From assembly GCA_031266535.1 (NCBI GenBank), contig JAISAS010000004.1, forward strand, positions 1 to 64,000: a stretch of DNA of 64,000 bases. The letters run 5' to 3'. Shown piece after piece: positions 29,294 to 39,295 of this stretch. Positions within the stretch are counted from its first letter, which is position 1, and each line of letters begins with the position of its first letter. The notes beneath the pieces were generated by a model. That model searched no databases. It was not told the origin of the DNA and worked only from the letters and a program-made list of their open reading frames with translations. The stretch comes from Endomicrobium sp. (lineage in GTDB: Bacteria; Elusimicrobiota; Endomicrobiia; Endomicrobiales; Endomicrobiaceae). A program made the position numbers and the translations under genes.

Positions 29294-30711
29294 TGAACAA
29301 AATTAAATTATTAATTACTATTTCATTGCTTGTTGTTTCTGCATGGATTTTGTGGCCATCGTTTAGGTGGGTAATGATGTCCAATGTTAAAAAAAAACAA
29401 ATGGAAGAGAGTAAAGATCCTATTTTAAACAAAATTCTTAGATTGGGTTTAGATTTAAATGGTGGAATTCATCTTCTTTTTGAGGTTGATGATTCACGTT
29501 TAGATGGAGGTATTAAGACGAATGATGCAGTTGATAGCATATCAGAGATTATTAGAAATAGAATTGATCAATTTGGTGTGATGGAACCTATGATTGTAAA
29601 ACAAAGTTATAAGTGGATATTAGTACAATTTCCGAGTACTCAAGATGTTAAATTTGCAAAAGATTTAATAGGCAAAATGGCATTACTTGAATTTAAAATA
29701 GTAAATAGGTGTGAAGAAACAAATAAAATTTTAAAATTATTTAATGATAAAGGTATTACACCTTTGGAATACAGAAAAAATCCATTGCTATATCCTGATA
29801 TAAAAGCTATTATGCCAAAGGAGGCATCGATTTTTGAAAGTAAGGAAAAAAATACATATTACATTTTAGATAAAACTGTTTTAACAGGTAGTGTTCTTAC
29901 AAATGCAAAAGTTGAGTTTGATGAAAGATCTAGACAAGCTGTAGTTTTGATAGAATTTAATAAAAGAGGAAAAGAAATATTCGCAGATGTTACAGAGAAA
30001 AATACAGGAAAAAATTTAGCCATAGTTCTTGACGATGTTGTTCAATCTGTCCCAATAATTTGCTCTAAAATTCCTGATGGCAAAGCATTTATTGAAGGTA
30101 ATTTTAATTATAAAGATGCAAAGTTACTTGCAACAATATTGAGAGCTGGAGCACTTCCTGCTCCTGTTAAAGTGATAGAAGAAAAAATGGTTGGACCATC
30201 TCTTGGAAATGATTCAATAAAAAGAGGATTTATAGCATCTTTTGTTGGTGTTATAGCGGTTTTTGTTTTTATGATTGTATATTATCGTTTTTCAGGATTA
30301 ATAGCAGATATATCTCTTTTTTTAAATTTAATAATACTGATGGCCGTTATGACATATTTTAAGTTTACTATTACTCTTCCAGGTATAGCTGGTATCGCAC
30401 TTATGCTTGCCATGTCTGTTGATGCTAATGTTCTTATAATAGAAAGAATAAGAGAGGAACTCAATGCAGGAAAAACTATTAAAATTGCGATAGATACCGG
30501 CTATAGAAAGGTTTTTTGGACTGTGTTTGATGCAAATGTTACGACTCTTATAGCTTCAGTTTTTTTGTTTAAGTTTGGTATAGGTCCCATAAAAGGTTTT
30601 GCAGTTACTCTTTCAATTGGCCTTATTATAAGTATGTTTACTTCAGTTAGTATAACGAAACTTATATATGATTTTTTATTTAAGAGGAAGTTATTAAGGA
30701 CAAAGATATAA
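29293..30711 (+). CDS. secD: protein translocase subunit SecD
   Basis: LGLDLNGGIHLLFEV, IRNRIDQFGVMEP, IAGIALMLAMSVDANVLIIERIREEL; start overlaps the upstream stop. Confidence 0.96.
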   Translation: MNKIKLLITISLLVVSAWILWPSFRWVMMSNVKKKQMEESKDPILNKILRLGLDLNGGIHLLFEVDDSRLDGGIKTNDAVDSISEIIRNRIDQFGVMEPMIVKQSYKWILVQFPSTQDVKFAKDLIGKMALLEFKIVNRCEETNKILKLFNDKGITPLEYRKNPLLYPDIKAIMPKEASIFESKEKNTYYILDKTVLTGSVLTNAKVEFDERSRQAVVLIEFNKRGKEIFADVTEKNTGKNLAIVLDDVVQSVPIICSKIPDGKAFIEGNFNYKDAKLLATILRAGALPAPVKVIEEKMVGPSLGNDSIKRGFIASFVGVIAVFVFMIVYYRFSGLIADISLFLNLIILMAVMTYFKFTITLPGIAGIALMLAMSVDANVLIIERIREELNAGKTIKIAIDTGYRKVFWTVFDANVTTLIASVFLFKFGIGPIKGFAVTLSIGLIISMFTSVSITKLIYDFLFKRKLLRTKI

Positions 30712-30712
30712 T

Positions 30713-31651
30713 TTGGAAAAAATGTATTTCTTTAGATTTATAAATATAAATTTTATTGGTAATAGATATAAATTCTTTGTTATTACTGGATTGTTGTTAT
30801 TAATGACAGTAATTTCTTTAATTTGTAGAGGTAATCCAAATTATGGTATTGATTTTACTGGAGGGACTCTCATTCAAATTTCTTTTCAAAAAAATATTGC
30901 TTTGCATGATGTTCGTAGAATTATTGGAGAGAGTGGAATAAATTTTTTTGAAATTCAAAAATCTGATAATTTTTTTATTATAAAAATGAAAAAAAATTAT
31001 GAATTTCAGGAAAAAACTGAAAATTTGGTTATAAATTCTTTAAATTCAAAAATTTGTAACAATTTTGTAAAAATTGAGAAAATTGAGTACGTTGGACCAA
31101 GTATTGGGAAATACCTTTCAAAACAGGTTATTTATGCGTTTGTATTTGCATTTTTAGGGATAATTGCCTATGTTACTTTTAGATTTAAATCTTTTTTGAT
31201 GGGTGTAGTATCTGTTATAGGTATTATACATGATGTTTTTATATCTTTTGGTTTTGTAATTTTAGTAAATAAAGAAATTAATATAACTACGATAGCTGCT
31301 TTTCTTGTTGTTGCCGGATATTCTATTAACGATACTATAGTTTTATTTGACAGAATAAAAGAAAATTTGAAATTTGTTGTTAAAGAGAATTTTGCGACTG
31401 TAATTAATAAAAGTATAAACGAAGTTCTTGTTAGAACTGTTGTTACTTCAATTACAGTATTTATTGTAGCTTGTTTTTTATTCTTTTTTGGAGGTCATGC
31501 TATACATACTTTTTCGTATATAATGATCATAGGAACAGTACTTGGTGTGTTTTCAAGTATATTTATTTGTGCATCATTAATTTATGAGTATGAGATAAGA
31601 AAAAGTAAAACATTTAAAATTCACACTCGTTTGTATATTCATCAAAAATAA
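30713..31651 (+). CDS. secF: protein translocase subunit SecF
   Basis: GNPNYGIDFTGGTLIQISF, VGPSIGKYLSKQV, VAGYSINDTIVLFDRIKENL. Confidence 0.96.
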   Translation: MEKMYFFRFININFIGNRYKFFVITGLLLLMTVISLICRGNPNYGIDFTGGTLIQISFQKNIALHDVRRIIGESGINFFEIQKSDNFFIIKMKKNYEFQEKTENLVINSLNSKICNNFVKIEKIEYVGPSIGKYLSKQVIYAFVFAFLGIIAYVTFRFKSFLMGVVSVIGIIHDVFISFGFVILVNKEINITTIAAFLVVAGYSINDTIVLFDRIKENLKFVVKENFATVINKSINEVLVRTVVTSITVFIVACFLFFFGGHAIHTFSYIMIIGTVLGVFSSIFICASLIYEYEIRKSKTFKIHTRLYIHQK

Positions 31652-31825
31652 TAAAAAATTCCAAAAAAAAATTAAAAAATAGAATAAATAAAAATTCTTT
31701 TGTATTTAAAATAACTTATTTTTGTAAAGTAGAAAGTATAATAATTGATATTTTTTGATATCACTACTAATTATATAAAATTTTTTAATGTTAATTTTAT
31801 TGATTTTATTAATGGAAATAAAAAA

Positions 31826-33076
31826 ATGATAAAACTATTTTTTTTAATGTTATACAACATATTTTTTATTTTGTTTTTACCTTTTATAGTATTTGTATTT
31901 CTATTTAGAGGCAGTTACAATGAAATATTGTATAGATTATCTGAGCGTTTTGCAATTTATAAATTCTCAAATAAAACTCTAAAAAAAATTTTTTGGATAC
32001 ATTGTGCCTCACTTGGTGAAATACGTGCTGTGGAACCTATTTTGGAAAAATTTAAAGATAGATATTATATTTTTTTAACTTCGTCCACTAAAAGTGGTAG
32101 AGAATATGCTAAAAAATTGAAAACAGTAAATTTTGCGGCTTTACTTTCATTAGATATTTATCCTATCATGTCAAGAGCGTTTAATGTTATCAAGCCAGAT
32201 GTGTTGGTGATTGTTGAGACTGAGTTTTGGCCCACTATGCTTTATATTGCTGCAAACAAAAAAATTAAAATAATTACGATTAATGGAAGAATATCATCAA
32301 AATCGTTTAAGATTTATAGAAGATTTAAATTTTTTTGGAATAAATTTATTGGATTAATTAGTGTTTTTGTAGCTAGAAGTAAGGAAGATGCTGATAATTT
32401 TATTTTTTTGACAAATAAAAAAAATAAAATTGTTATTTCTGGTAATATAAAATATGATAAAGATCTAACATTAAGTTTTAAAAAAAAAGATTTGTTTTTA
32501 AAAGGTAGAGATTTTATTTTTACAGCTGGAAGTATAAGAGCAGGTGAAGAAAAAATTATTATAGATGTGTATAACAAGATAAGTTCAAATTTTAATAATA
32601 TTAAATTTTTTATTGCTCCAAGGCATATTGTAAGAATAAAAAAATTAATAAAAATTCTTAAAAACAAACATACTAAATATTCGTTATTTTCTGACAATTT
32701 TTACACTAATAGGCTTGTCTTAGTTGATGTTTTTGGAAAATTGCAAGATATTTACGCGGTTTCTGATGTGTGTTATGTTGGAGGATCTTTAGTAAATAAA
32801 GGTGGACAAAATCCAATAGAACCTGCAATTTATGCTAAACCTGTTTTATTTGGTAAGAATATGAATAATTTCAAAACTGAGTCTGAGATTCTTAAAAAAT
32901 ATGGAGGTGCATTTGTTGTTCAAGATATGGATGATCTGGTTTATAAACTTAAAAAATTTATTCTTGATAGAAATTTTCTTAAAAATACTGGATTGAAGGC
33001 TTTTAAAGCTGTTACATCTCAAAAGGGAGCTGTATCTTTTACAATAAAACAAATTAAAGAAAATTTAAATGCTTAA
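31826..33076 (+). CDS. waaA: 3-deoxy-D-manno-octulosonic acid (KDO) transferase
   Basis: FWIHCASLGEIRAVEPIL, LTSSTKSGREYA, VETEFWPTMLY, GGSLVNKGGQNPIEPAIYAKPVLFG; internal ATG preferred over the ORF start at 31745. Confidence 0.92.
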   Translation: MIKLFFLMLYNIFFILFLPFIVFVFLFRGSYNEILYRLSERFAIYKFSNKTLKKIFWIHCASLGEIRAVEPILEKFKDRYYIFLTSSTKSGREYAKKLKTVNFAALLSLDIYPIMSRAFNVIKPDVLVIVETEFWPTMLYIAANKKIKIITINGRISSKSFKIYRRFKFFWNKFIGLISVFVARSKEDADNFIFLTNKKNKIVISGNIKYDKDLTLSFKKKDLFLKGRDFIFTAGSIRAGEEKIIIDVYNKISSNFNNIKFFIAPRHIVRIKKLIKILKNKHTKYSLFSDNFYTNRLVLVDVFGKLQDIYAVSDVCYVGGSLVNKGGQNPIEPAIYAKPVLFGKNMNNFKTESEILKKYGGAFVVQDMDDLVYKLKKFILDRNFLKNTGLKAFKAVTSQKGAVSFTIKQIKENLNA

Positions 33077-34748
33077 TAAAAATTTGTTAACAAGAATTAT
33101 TACATTTGTATGTTATATCATTGATAAGACTTTAAGAAAAATATCGTTGAATGATACTTTGCATTATCCAATCCCTTCAATCTATTTTTTTTGGCATGGA
33201 GAAGAGATTCCTATGATGTTATTTAATCAAAAAAAAAATATAGTTATTATGGTAAGTTTATCTAAAGATGGAGAAATTTTATCTAGAATATTAGATAATT
33301 TTGGATATTTAACAGTTAGGGGTTCTTCAAGTAAAAAAGCTCAAAGTGCATTAATTGAAATTATAAGGTATGCTAGAAAAGGGTATAGTCTTGCTTTTGC
33401 TGCTGATGGGCCAAGAGGACCATATCACAAACTTAAATCTGGTGTTGTATATGTTGCTAAAAAAACTGGATTACCATTAATTCCAATAAGTTGTTTTCCA
33501 AAAAGTAAAGTTACATTCAACAAATCATGGGATAAAACAATAATACCACTACCCTTTTCAAAAATAATTCAAGTTTATGGAAAACCTATTCATATTAGTG
33601 TTAATGATAATATTGATGAAAAAGTAAATATTGTAGAAAAAAGTTTAGATAGACTTTTTATGTTTACAAAAAAATATTACCATTGTAAAGATATTATACA
33701 ATATTTATCGTACCATCCTGCACCTAAAATTTTAATAATTCAGCCTAGTAGAATAGGTGATATAGTGTTCTCACTTCCTGTTATTTCAGCTTTAAAAAGA
33801 AGATACGTAAATGCTAGAATAAGTTGGATAGTTGATGATAGATGTTGTGAAATTTTAGAAGAAAATCCTTGTTTAGAAAATGTTATTGTGTGGGACAGGA
33901 GACAAATTTCTTTTAAATATTATAAAAAATTAAGGCAAAAATTAAAAAATCAAAGGTTTGATTTAAGTATAGATTTACACGGGCTTGCAAAATCTGCTGT
34001 ATTTGTTAATTTTGCGCAAGCAAAATTCAAAATAGCATCTTCTTCCACAAATGGTATGAAAGAATTTTCATGGTTATTTTCAAAAGAAATTAAATCTCCG
34101 AAAACTTATCATTGCGTTGAACGACACTTTGAGGTAGCAAAATATTTAGGTTGTGATGATAAAATAAATTATCCTATTTCCATTTCAGAAATAAACTTTA
34201 AAAATGTTAGAGAAAAATTATTAAAAGAAAATATAAATATAAAAAATATAGTTGGTATTCATCCTGGAGCTGGATGGATTTCAAGAAGGTGGTGTAGTTA
34301 TAATTTTGCTATGCTTGCTAGGCGATTAAAAACAGAAATAAATGCTGATGTTGTTATTATAGGTGGAAAAGAAGGTGGTGCAGATGAAAAAGGCCTAAGT
34401 GAAAAAATAATCATAGACTCTGGTGTAAAAATAGTTAATATGACTGGAAAATTTACTTTGAAAGAATTATGTGCTTTCTTAAAAATGTGTAGAGTATTTG
34501 TTGGAAATGAAGCTGGACCTATGCATATTGCTACTGTGTTAGGTACTCAGGTAGTAGCGATTTTGGGACCTACGAACGCAAATCTTACTGGGCCGTATTA
34601 TACTATTAATACAAAAATTATACAGCATAAATTAATTTGCCACCCATGTAGAAATAGAAAATGTAAAAATATTATGTGCATGCGCAATATTACTGTTCAT
34701 GAAATTTTTGAAGAAGTGAAAAAAAAATATGAAAATTTTAATTATTAA
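33069..34748 (+). CDS. fusion protein: DUF374 lysophospholipid acyltransferase-like domain plus GT9 heptosyltransferase
   Basis: N-terminal FWHGEEIPMMLF...SLSKDGEILSRIL..RGSSSKKA..AADGPRGPYHKLKSGVVYVAKKTGLPLIP (DUF374); C-terminal ILIIQPSRIGDIVFSLPVISALKRRYVNARISWIVDDRC...GIHPGAGWISRRW...GNEAGPMHIA (GT9). Confidence 0.9.
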   Translation: MLNKNLLTRIITFVCYIIDKTLRKISLNDTLHYPIPSIYFFWHGEEIPMMLFNQKKNIVIMVSLSKDGEILSRILDNFGYLTVRGSSSKKAQSALIEIIRYARKGYSLAFAADGPRGPYHKLKSGVVYVAKKTGLPLIPISCFPKSKVTFNKSWDKTIIPLPFSKIIQVYGKPIHISVNDNIDEKVNIVEKSLDRLFMFTKKYYHCKDIIQYLSYHPAPKILIIQPSRIGDIVFSLPVISALKRRYVNARISWIVDDRCCEILEENPCLENVIVWDRRQISFKYYKKLRQKLKNQRFDLSIDLHGLAKSAVFVNFAQAKFKIASSSTNGMKEFSWLFSKEIKSPKTYHCVERHFEVAKYLGCDDKINYPISISEINFKNVREKLLKENINIKNIVGIHPGAGWISRRWCSYNFAMLARRLKTEINADVVIIGGKEGGADEKGLSEKIIIDSGVKIVNMTGKFTLKELCAFLKMCRVFVGNEAGPMHIATVLGTQVVAILGPTNANLTGPYYTINTKIIQHKLICHPCRNRKCKNIMCMRNITVHEIFEEVKKKYENFNY

Positions 34749-35661
34749 ACCAAGCTCATTTGGAGATATAGTGCAAGCGTTACCTTGTGCTAATGCTTTT
34801 AAAAAAGTGTATAATAGATGTGAAATAAGTTGGGTTGTATTTAATGTTTGGTATTCTATAATCAAAATTTGTAAAGATGTTGATAAAATTATAATGTGGG
34901 ATAGAGAAGGTGGATTAAAAGGATTTTTTGATGTATTAAGAAAAATTAATAAAATAGAATACGATTTAGTTGTAGATTTACAAGGACTTTTTAGAAGCGC
35001 ATTGCTCGCGAAATTCACTAGAGCAAAATTAAAGCTTGGTGTTCATGGAATGAAAGAGCTAAGTAGGTTTTTAATAAAAGAGATACATTCAGAAAATATA
35101 ATGATGAATGCTACATTTCGTAATCTTGAACCTGTTTATTTTTTAACTGGTAAAAAATTTTTTCCGGAAGTGAATATAGAAATAAATACAATGAATTCAG
35201 ATAAAATTTTAAGAGATAACGGAGTTTTTGGAAAATTTATTTCTTTTGTTCCTTTTGCAAGAGGAAAAGGTAAAAATTGGAGTATATTTAATTATAATGA
35301 ACTTGCTGATTTGATAAAAAAAGAATATTTTGATACACAAGTTGTAATTTTAGGAACAATGAAAGATTTTGGAAAAATAAATTCAGATAAAATTGTTGAT
35401 TTATGTGGTAAAACAAAAATAGAGGATCTTGCTGGTATTTTGATGAGAAGTAAAGTTTCAATAGGTTCAGATACAGGACCTATGCATTTGTCTTCAATTT
35501 TGCAAACTCCATCTATTTTTATATTTGGAAACTCAGATATAAATAAGACTGTTCCAGGTATAGGAAAATTTTCGGCATTTTTGAATAATAGTGATTTTAA
35601 AAATATAGACAATATTAAGCCAAAAATTGTTATGGCAGAAATAAAAAAATTGATAAATTAA
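34729..35661 (+). CDS. GT9 family heptosyltransferase
   Basis: MKILIIKPSSFGDIVQALPCANAFKKVYNRCEISWVV, VVDLQGLFRSALLA, SIGSDTGPMHLSSIL. Confidence 0.9.
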   Translation: MKILIIKPSSFGDIVQALPCANAFKKVYNRCEISWVVFNVWYSIIKICKDVDKIIMWDREGGLKGFFDVLRKINKIEYDLVVDLQGLFRSALLAKFTRAKLKLGVHGMKELSRFLIKEIHSENIMMNATFRNLEPVYFLTGKKFFPEVNIEINTMNSDKILRDNGVFGKFISFVPFARGKGKNWSIFNYNELADLIKKEYFDTQVVILGTMKDFGKINSDKIVDLCGKTKIEDLAGILMRSKVSIGSDTGPMHLSSILQTPSIFIFGNSDINKTVPGIGKFSAFLNNSDFKNIDNIKPKIVMAEIKKLIN

Positions 35662-35809
35662 ATCTAAAGAGAAAAACTGTTATTTATTATATCATTATAT
35701 AGTAATATTATTATATAGTGTGTGTTACTGTGATATAACATAGTTTAGTATTGATCGTCATTTTTTTGCAATTATGTTTCGTATAATGTTCATATAATGG
35801 AGATAATTT

Positions 35810-36565
35810 GTGAGAAAATCGTTAATAGTTGGAAATTGGAAAATGAATAAAACTATTCAGGAAGCTCTAAAAGCTGTAAAAGCTTTAAAAAATGAAATTG
35901 CTGATGTAACGGATATTGAAATTTTAATTTGCCCTTCTTTTACGTCTCTTTATATAATAAATAATGAAATTAAAAATTCGAATATTAACCTTGGAGCACA
36001 GAATATTTTTTGGGAAACGAAAGGATCTTTTACTGGAGAAGTCTCCCCAATAATGATAAAAAATGTTGGATGTTCTTATGTTTTAATTGGACATTCTGAG
36101 CGCAGACAATATTTTTATGAAACTAATAAGACTGCTAATAAAAAAATAAAAGCAGCCCTTTTAGCTGGACTTATACCTATAGTTTGTGTAGGTGAAACTC
36201 TTAGAGAAAAGAAAGAAAATATGACTTTCAAAATTATAAAAAAACAAATAAAACAAAATTTAGTTGGTCTTGCTATAGGGGATGCGTCATCTGTAGTTAT
36301 AGCTTATGAACCAATATGGGCTATAGGAACTGGAAAAACACCAACATCAAATCAAATTGAAGAAATTCATTTTTTTATAAGAAAAATATATGATGAAATG
36401 TATAAAAATGTTGCTGAGAAAGTGAGAATCATTTATGGTGGTTCAATAAATTCAGATAATATATCAGAATTTATGAAAAAATCTAATATAGATGGTGGTT
36501 TGGTAGGTAGTGCTAGCTTAGAAACTAAAGTTTTTTCAAGAATTATCAAATATTCTAGGTTCTAG
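35810..36565 (+). CDS. tpiA: triosephosphate isomerase
   Basis: VGNWKMNKT, IGHSERRQYF, AYEPIWAIGTGKTPT, YGGSINSDN; GTG start. Confidence 0.97.
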   Translation: MRKSLIVGNWKMNKTIQEALKAVKALKNEIADVTDIEILICPSFTSLYIINNEIKNSNINLGAQNIFWETKGSFTGEVSPIMIKNVGCSYVLIGHSERRQYFYETNKTANKKIKAALLAGLIPIVCVGETLREKKENMTFKIIKKQIKQNLVGLAIGDASSVVIAYEPIWAIGTGKTPTSNQIEEIHFFIRKIYDEMYKNVAEKVRIIYGGSINSDNISEFMKKSNIDGGLVGSASLETKVFSRIIKYSRF

Positions 36566-36629
36566 ACATAATTAAAACATAGTTTAATATTCAGTATCTA
36601 GTGATATTAATTTAAAGGAAGTGAAATTT

Positions 36630-37112
36630 ATGAATAAAATTAAAAAGCTGGCTTTTGCTACAGATCATACTGCTGTGGGGATAAGGGATGAAATAATAAA
36701 ATATTTAAAAGAAATGGATTATGAGATTGAAGAATTTATTTTGTGCAAGAATAAAAATTATGATTATCCTGACTATGCGTATAAAGTTGCATATGCTGTT
36801 GTTAATAGAACGGTGGATAAAGGTATTCTTATCTGTGGCACAGGAATAGGCATGTCTATTGCGGCAAATAAAATTAGGGGAATTATTGCGGCTGTTTGTT
36901 GGAATGAAAATATTGCAAAATTAGCTTCTCAACATAATAATGCTAACATCTTATGTTTGGGTTCTCGAATTAATAGTGTAAGTGAAATATGTTGCATGAT
37001 AAAAATATTTCTTAGTAGTTTTTTTGAAAAAAGACATACATTTAGGATAAAAAAAATAAGAGATATTGAAAAACAAGAATATGGAAAAATAGGAAATAAC
37101 ATTGTTGTTTAA
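36630..37112 (+). CDS. rpiB: ribose-5-phosphate isomerase B
   Basis: ATDHTAVGIRDEIIKYLKEM, YPDYAYKVA, GILICGTGIGMSIAANKI; SD AGGAAG upstream of ATG 36630. Confidence 0.93.
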   Translation: MNKIKKLAFATDHTAVGIRDEIIKYLKEMDYEIEEFILCKNKNYDYPDYAYKVAYAVVNRTVDKGILICGTGIGMSIAANKIRGIIAAVCWNENIAKLASQHNNANILCLGSRINSVSEICCMIKIFLSSFFEKRHTFRIKKIRDIEKQEYGKIGNNIVV

Positions 37113-37242
37113 TTCTCGAATTATAATTAATTTATGTGTTGTGTACTTTATTTATGTAGATGGATTATGTTTTTTAGTTAATTAATATTTTATTAATAAA
37201 AAAATTGATTGTGTTGTATGTGTTTAGAGGAAAAATATTTTA

Positions 37243-38091
37243 ATGGAAATTAGAAATTTATTAACAATATCTGCAAATGTTAGAAAGAATATTGTCAAAA
37301 TGTTGAATATTTCAGGATCTGGACACCCAGGTGGTAGTTTGTCTGCGGTAGAGCTTTTGGTAACGTTATATTTTAAATATATGAATTTTAATCCTAAAAG
37401 TGCTTTTGATCCTGATAGAGATTATTTTATTTTATCTAAAGGACATAGCTGTCCAGTGCTTTATTCTATTTTAGCTGAACTTGGGTGTTTTAGTATTAGC
37501 GAATTATATACTTTTAGAAAGATTGGTAGCAGACTTCAAGGGCATCCATCCAAAAATGAAAGAATCCCTGGGATAGAAGTATCTACAGGTTCTTTAGGAT
37601 ATGGTTTATCTATAGGAATAGGAATTGCAATTGGTATAAAACAAGCAAAAAAAAGAAATAGGGTTTATGTTCTTATGGGTGATGGAGAACAGCAAGAAGG
37701 TAGTGTTTGGGAGGGAGTTATGGCGGCATCACATTATAAACTTGATAATCTTTGTGCAATTATAGATGATAATGGTATGCAGATAGATGGAGCTACAAAA
37801 GATATAATGAATATTGAACCGTTAGCTGATAAATATAAAGCTTTTGGATGGAATGTTATATCAATAGATGGACATAATATTGGTGATATAGATAAAAGTT
37901 ATTCTCAATTTATAAAAGGATACAAAAAGCCTACTGTAATAATAGCGAAAACTGTTAAAGGAAAAGGAGTTTCATTTATGGAAAACCTCGCGATATGGCA
38001 TGGTAAAGTTCCATCAAGTGAAGAATTAAAGAAAGCTTTAAAAGAAATTGATAAAAACTTAAAACAAAAATTACGAAATTATAACGATTAG
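37243..38091 (+). CDS. transketolase, N-terminal (TPP-binding) subunit
   Basis: SGHPGGSLSAVELLVTLYF, SKGHSCPVLYSIL, LMGDGEQQEGSVWEG; split transketolase form. Confidence 0.94.
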   Translation: MEIRNLLTISANVRKNIVKMLNISGSGHPGGSLSAVELLVTLYFKYMNFNPKSAFDPDRDYFILSKGHSCPVLYSILAELGCFSISELYTFRKIGSRLQGHPSKNERIPGIEVSTGSLGYGLSIGIGIAIGIKQAKKRNRVYVLMGDGEQQEGSVWEGVMAASHYKLDNLCAIIDDNGMQIDGATKDIMNIEPLADKYKAFGWNVISIDGHNIGDIDKSYSQFIKGYKKPTVIIAKTVKGKGVSFMENLAIWHGKVPSSEELKKALKEIDKNLKQKLRNYND

Positions 38092-38164
38092 AAATAATCA
38101 AAAATAGTGCAAAATTTAATTATTTGTTGTATGGAGATTATAATTTTTATTTAAAAAAGAAAAT

Positions 38165-39136
38165 ATGATTGAAATTTTTGGCAAAAAAGCTACAAGATTT
38201 GGTTTTGGAGATGCTATAGTAGAGCTTGGGAAAACGAACTCTAAGATTTTTGTTTTAGGGGCAGATACGGCTTGTTCAGTTATGTTAAATAATTTTTCTG
38301 AAATGTTTCCTGATAGATTTGTTAATGTTGGAATTGCAGAAACAAACTTGATAGGTATTGCATCTGGACTTGCTATTTTTGGATTTGTACCATTTATATC
38401 AACTTATGGAATTTTTTTAGCTGGTAGAGCCTGGGAACAGATAAGAACAACCGTATGTTATTCTAACTTGAATGTAAAATTATGTGGTTCTCATGCTGGA
38501 CTTATGGTAGGACCTGATGGTGCTACTCATCAAGCTTTAGAAGAAATTTCTATAATGCGATGTATTCCTAGAATGAAAGTTATATGTCCTTGTGATTATA
38601 TTGAGACAAAGAAAGCAATAATAGCAAGCGCATATTTTGAAGGTCCGGTATATGTAAGATTTGGAAGAGAAAATATACCCATATTAACTAATGAAGATAG
38701 TTTTTTTAAAATAGGAAAAGCCAATATTTTGAAAGATGGTAATGATGTTGCTGTTATGGCATGTGGTACGATGGTTTATGAATCTTTGCTAGCTGCTGAA
38801 ATTTTAGAAAAAAAAGGTATAAAAGCAAGAATTATAAATGTTCATACTATTAAACCAATAGATGAAAAAGTGATTATTAAAGCTGCAATTGATTGTGGTG
38901 TAGTTGTAACTGTGGAAGAACATCAGATTTACGGGGGCCTTGGTTCTGCAATTGCTGAGGTTTTGGTTAAAAATTATCCAGTTCCTATTGAAATAGTAGG
39001 TATTAATGACAAATTTGGAGAATCTGGTGATCCTATGAGTTTGCTTTCTAAATTTGGATTAAAATATACGAATATTGTAAATGCTGTTTTTAAGGTTTTA
39101 AAAAGAAAAAAAAAATATACTAAAAGAATTTTTTGA
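38165..39136 (+). CDS. transketolase, C-terminal subunit
   Basis: VNVGIAETNLIGIASGLA, HAGLMVGPDGATHQALEEISIMR, VEEHQIYGGLGSAIAEVL. Confidence 0.94.
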   Translation: MIEIFGKKATRFGFGDAIVELGKTNSKIFVLGADTACSVMLNNFSEMFPDRFVNVGIAETNLIGIASGLAIFGFVPFISTYGIFLAGRAWEQIRTTVCYSNLNVKLCGSHAGLMVGPDGATHQALEEISIMRCIPRMKVICPCDYIETKKAIIASAYFEGPVYVRFGRENIPILTNEDSFFKIGKANILKDGNDVAVMACGTMVYESLLAAEILEKKGIKARIINVHTIKPIDEKVIIKAAIDCGVVVTVEEHQIYGGLGSAIAEVLVKNYPVPIEIVGINDKFGESGDPMSLLSKFGLKYTNIVNAVFKVLKRKKKYTKRIF

Positions 39137-39295
39137 TTTATTTTTTAAATCAAGTGTATGTAATTTTTATTTTTATGCTTTATAAAAATATAAAAATTTT
39201 AGGTATAAACTATAAACATATTATGGAAGATGAAACAACAAATTTAATACTTAAAAAATATTTAAGTTAAAACTACGGTCTTATATTAAAATTTA

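Noticed and set aside
35690-35725. TTATATAGT-type repeat before tpiA
   Set aside because: Low-complexity AT sequence; no evidence of function
37243-39136. Transketolase seemingly broken into two genes
   Set aside because: Split N- and C-terminal transketolase subunits are a common normal arrangement
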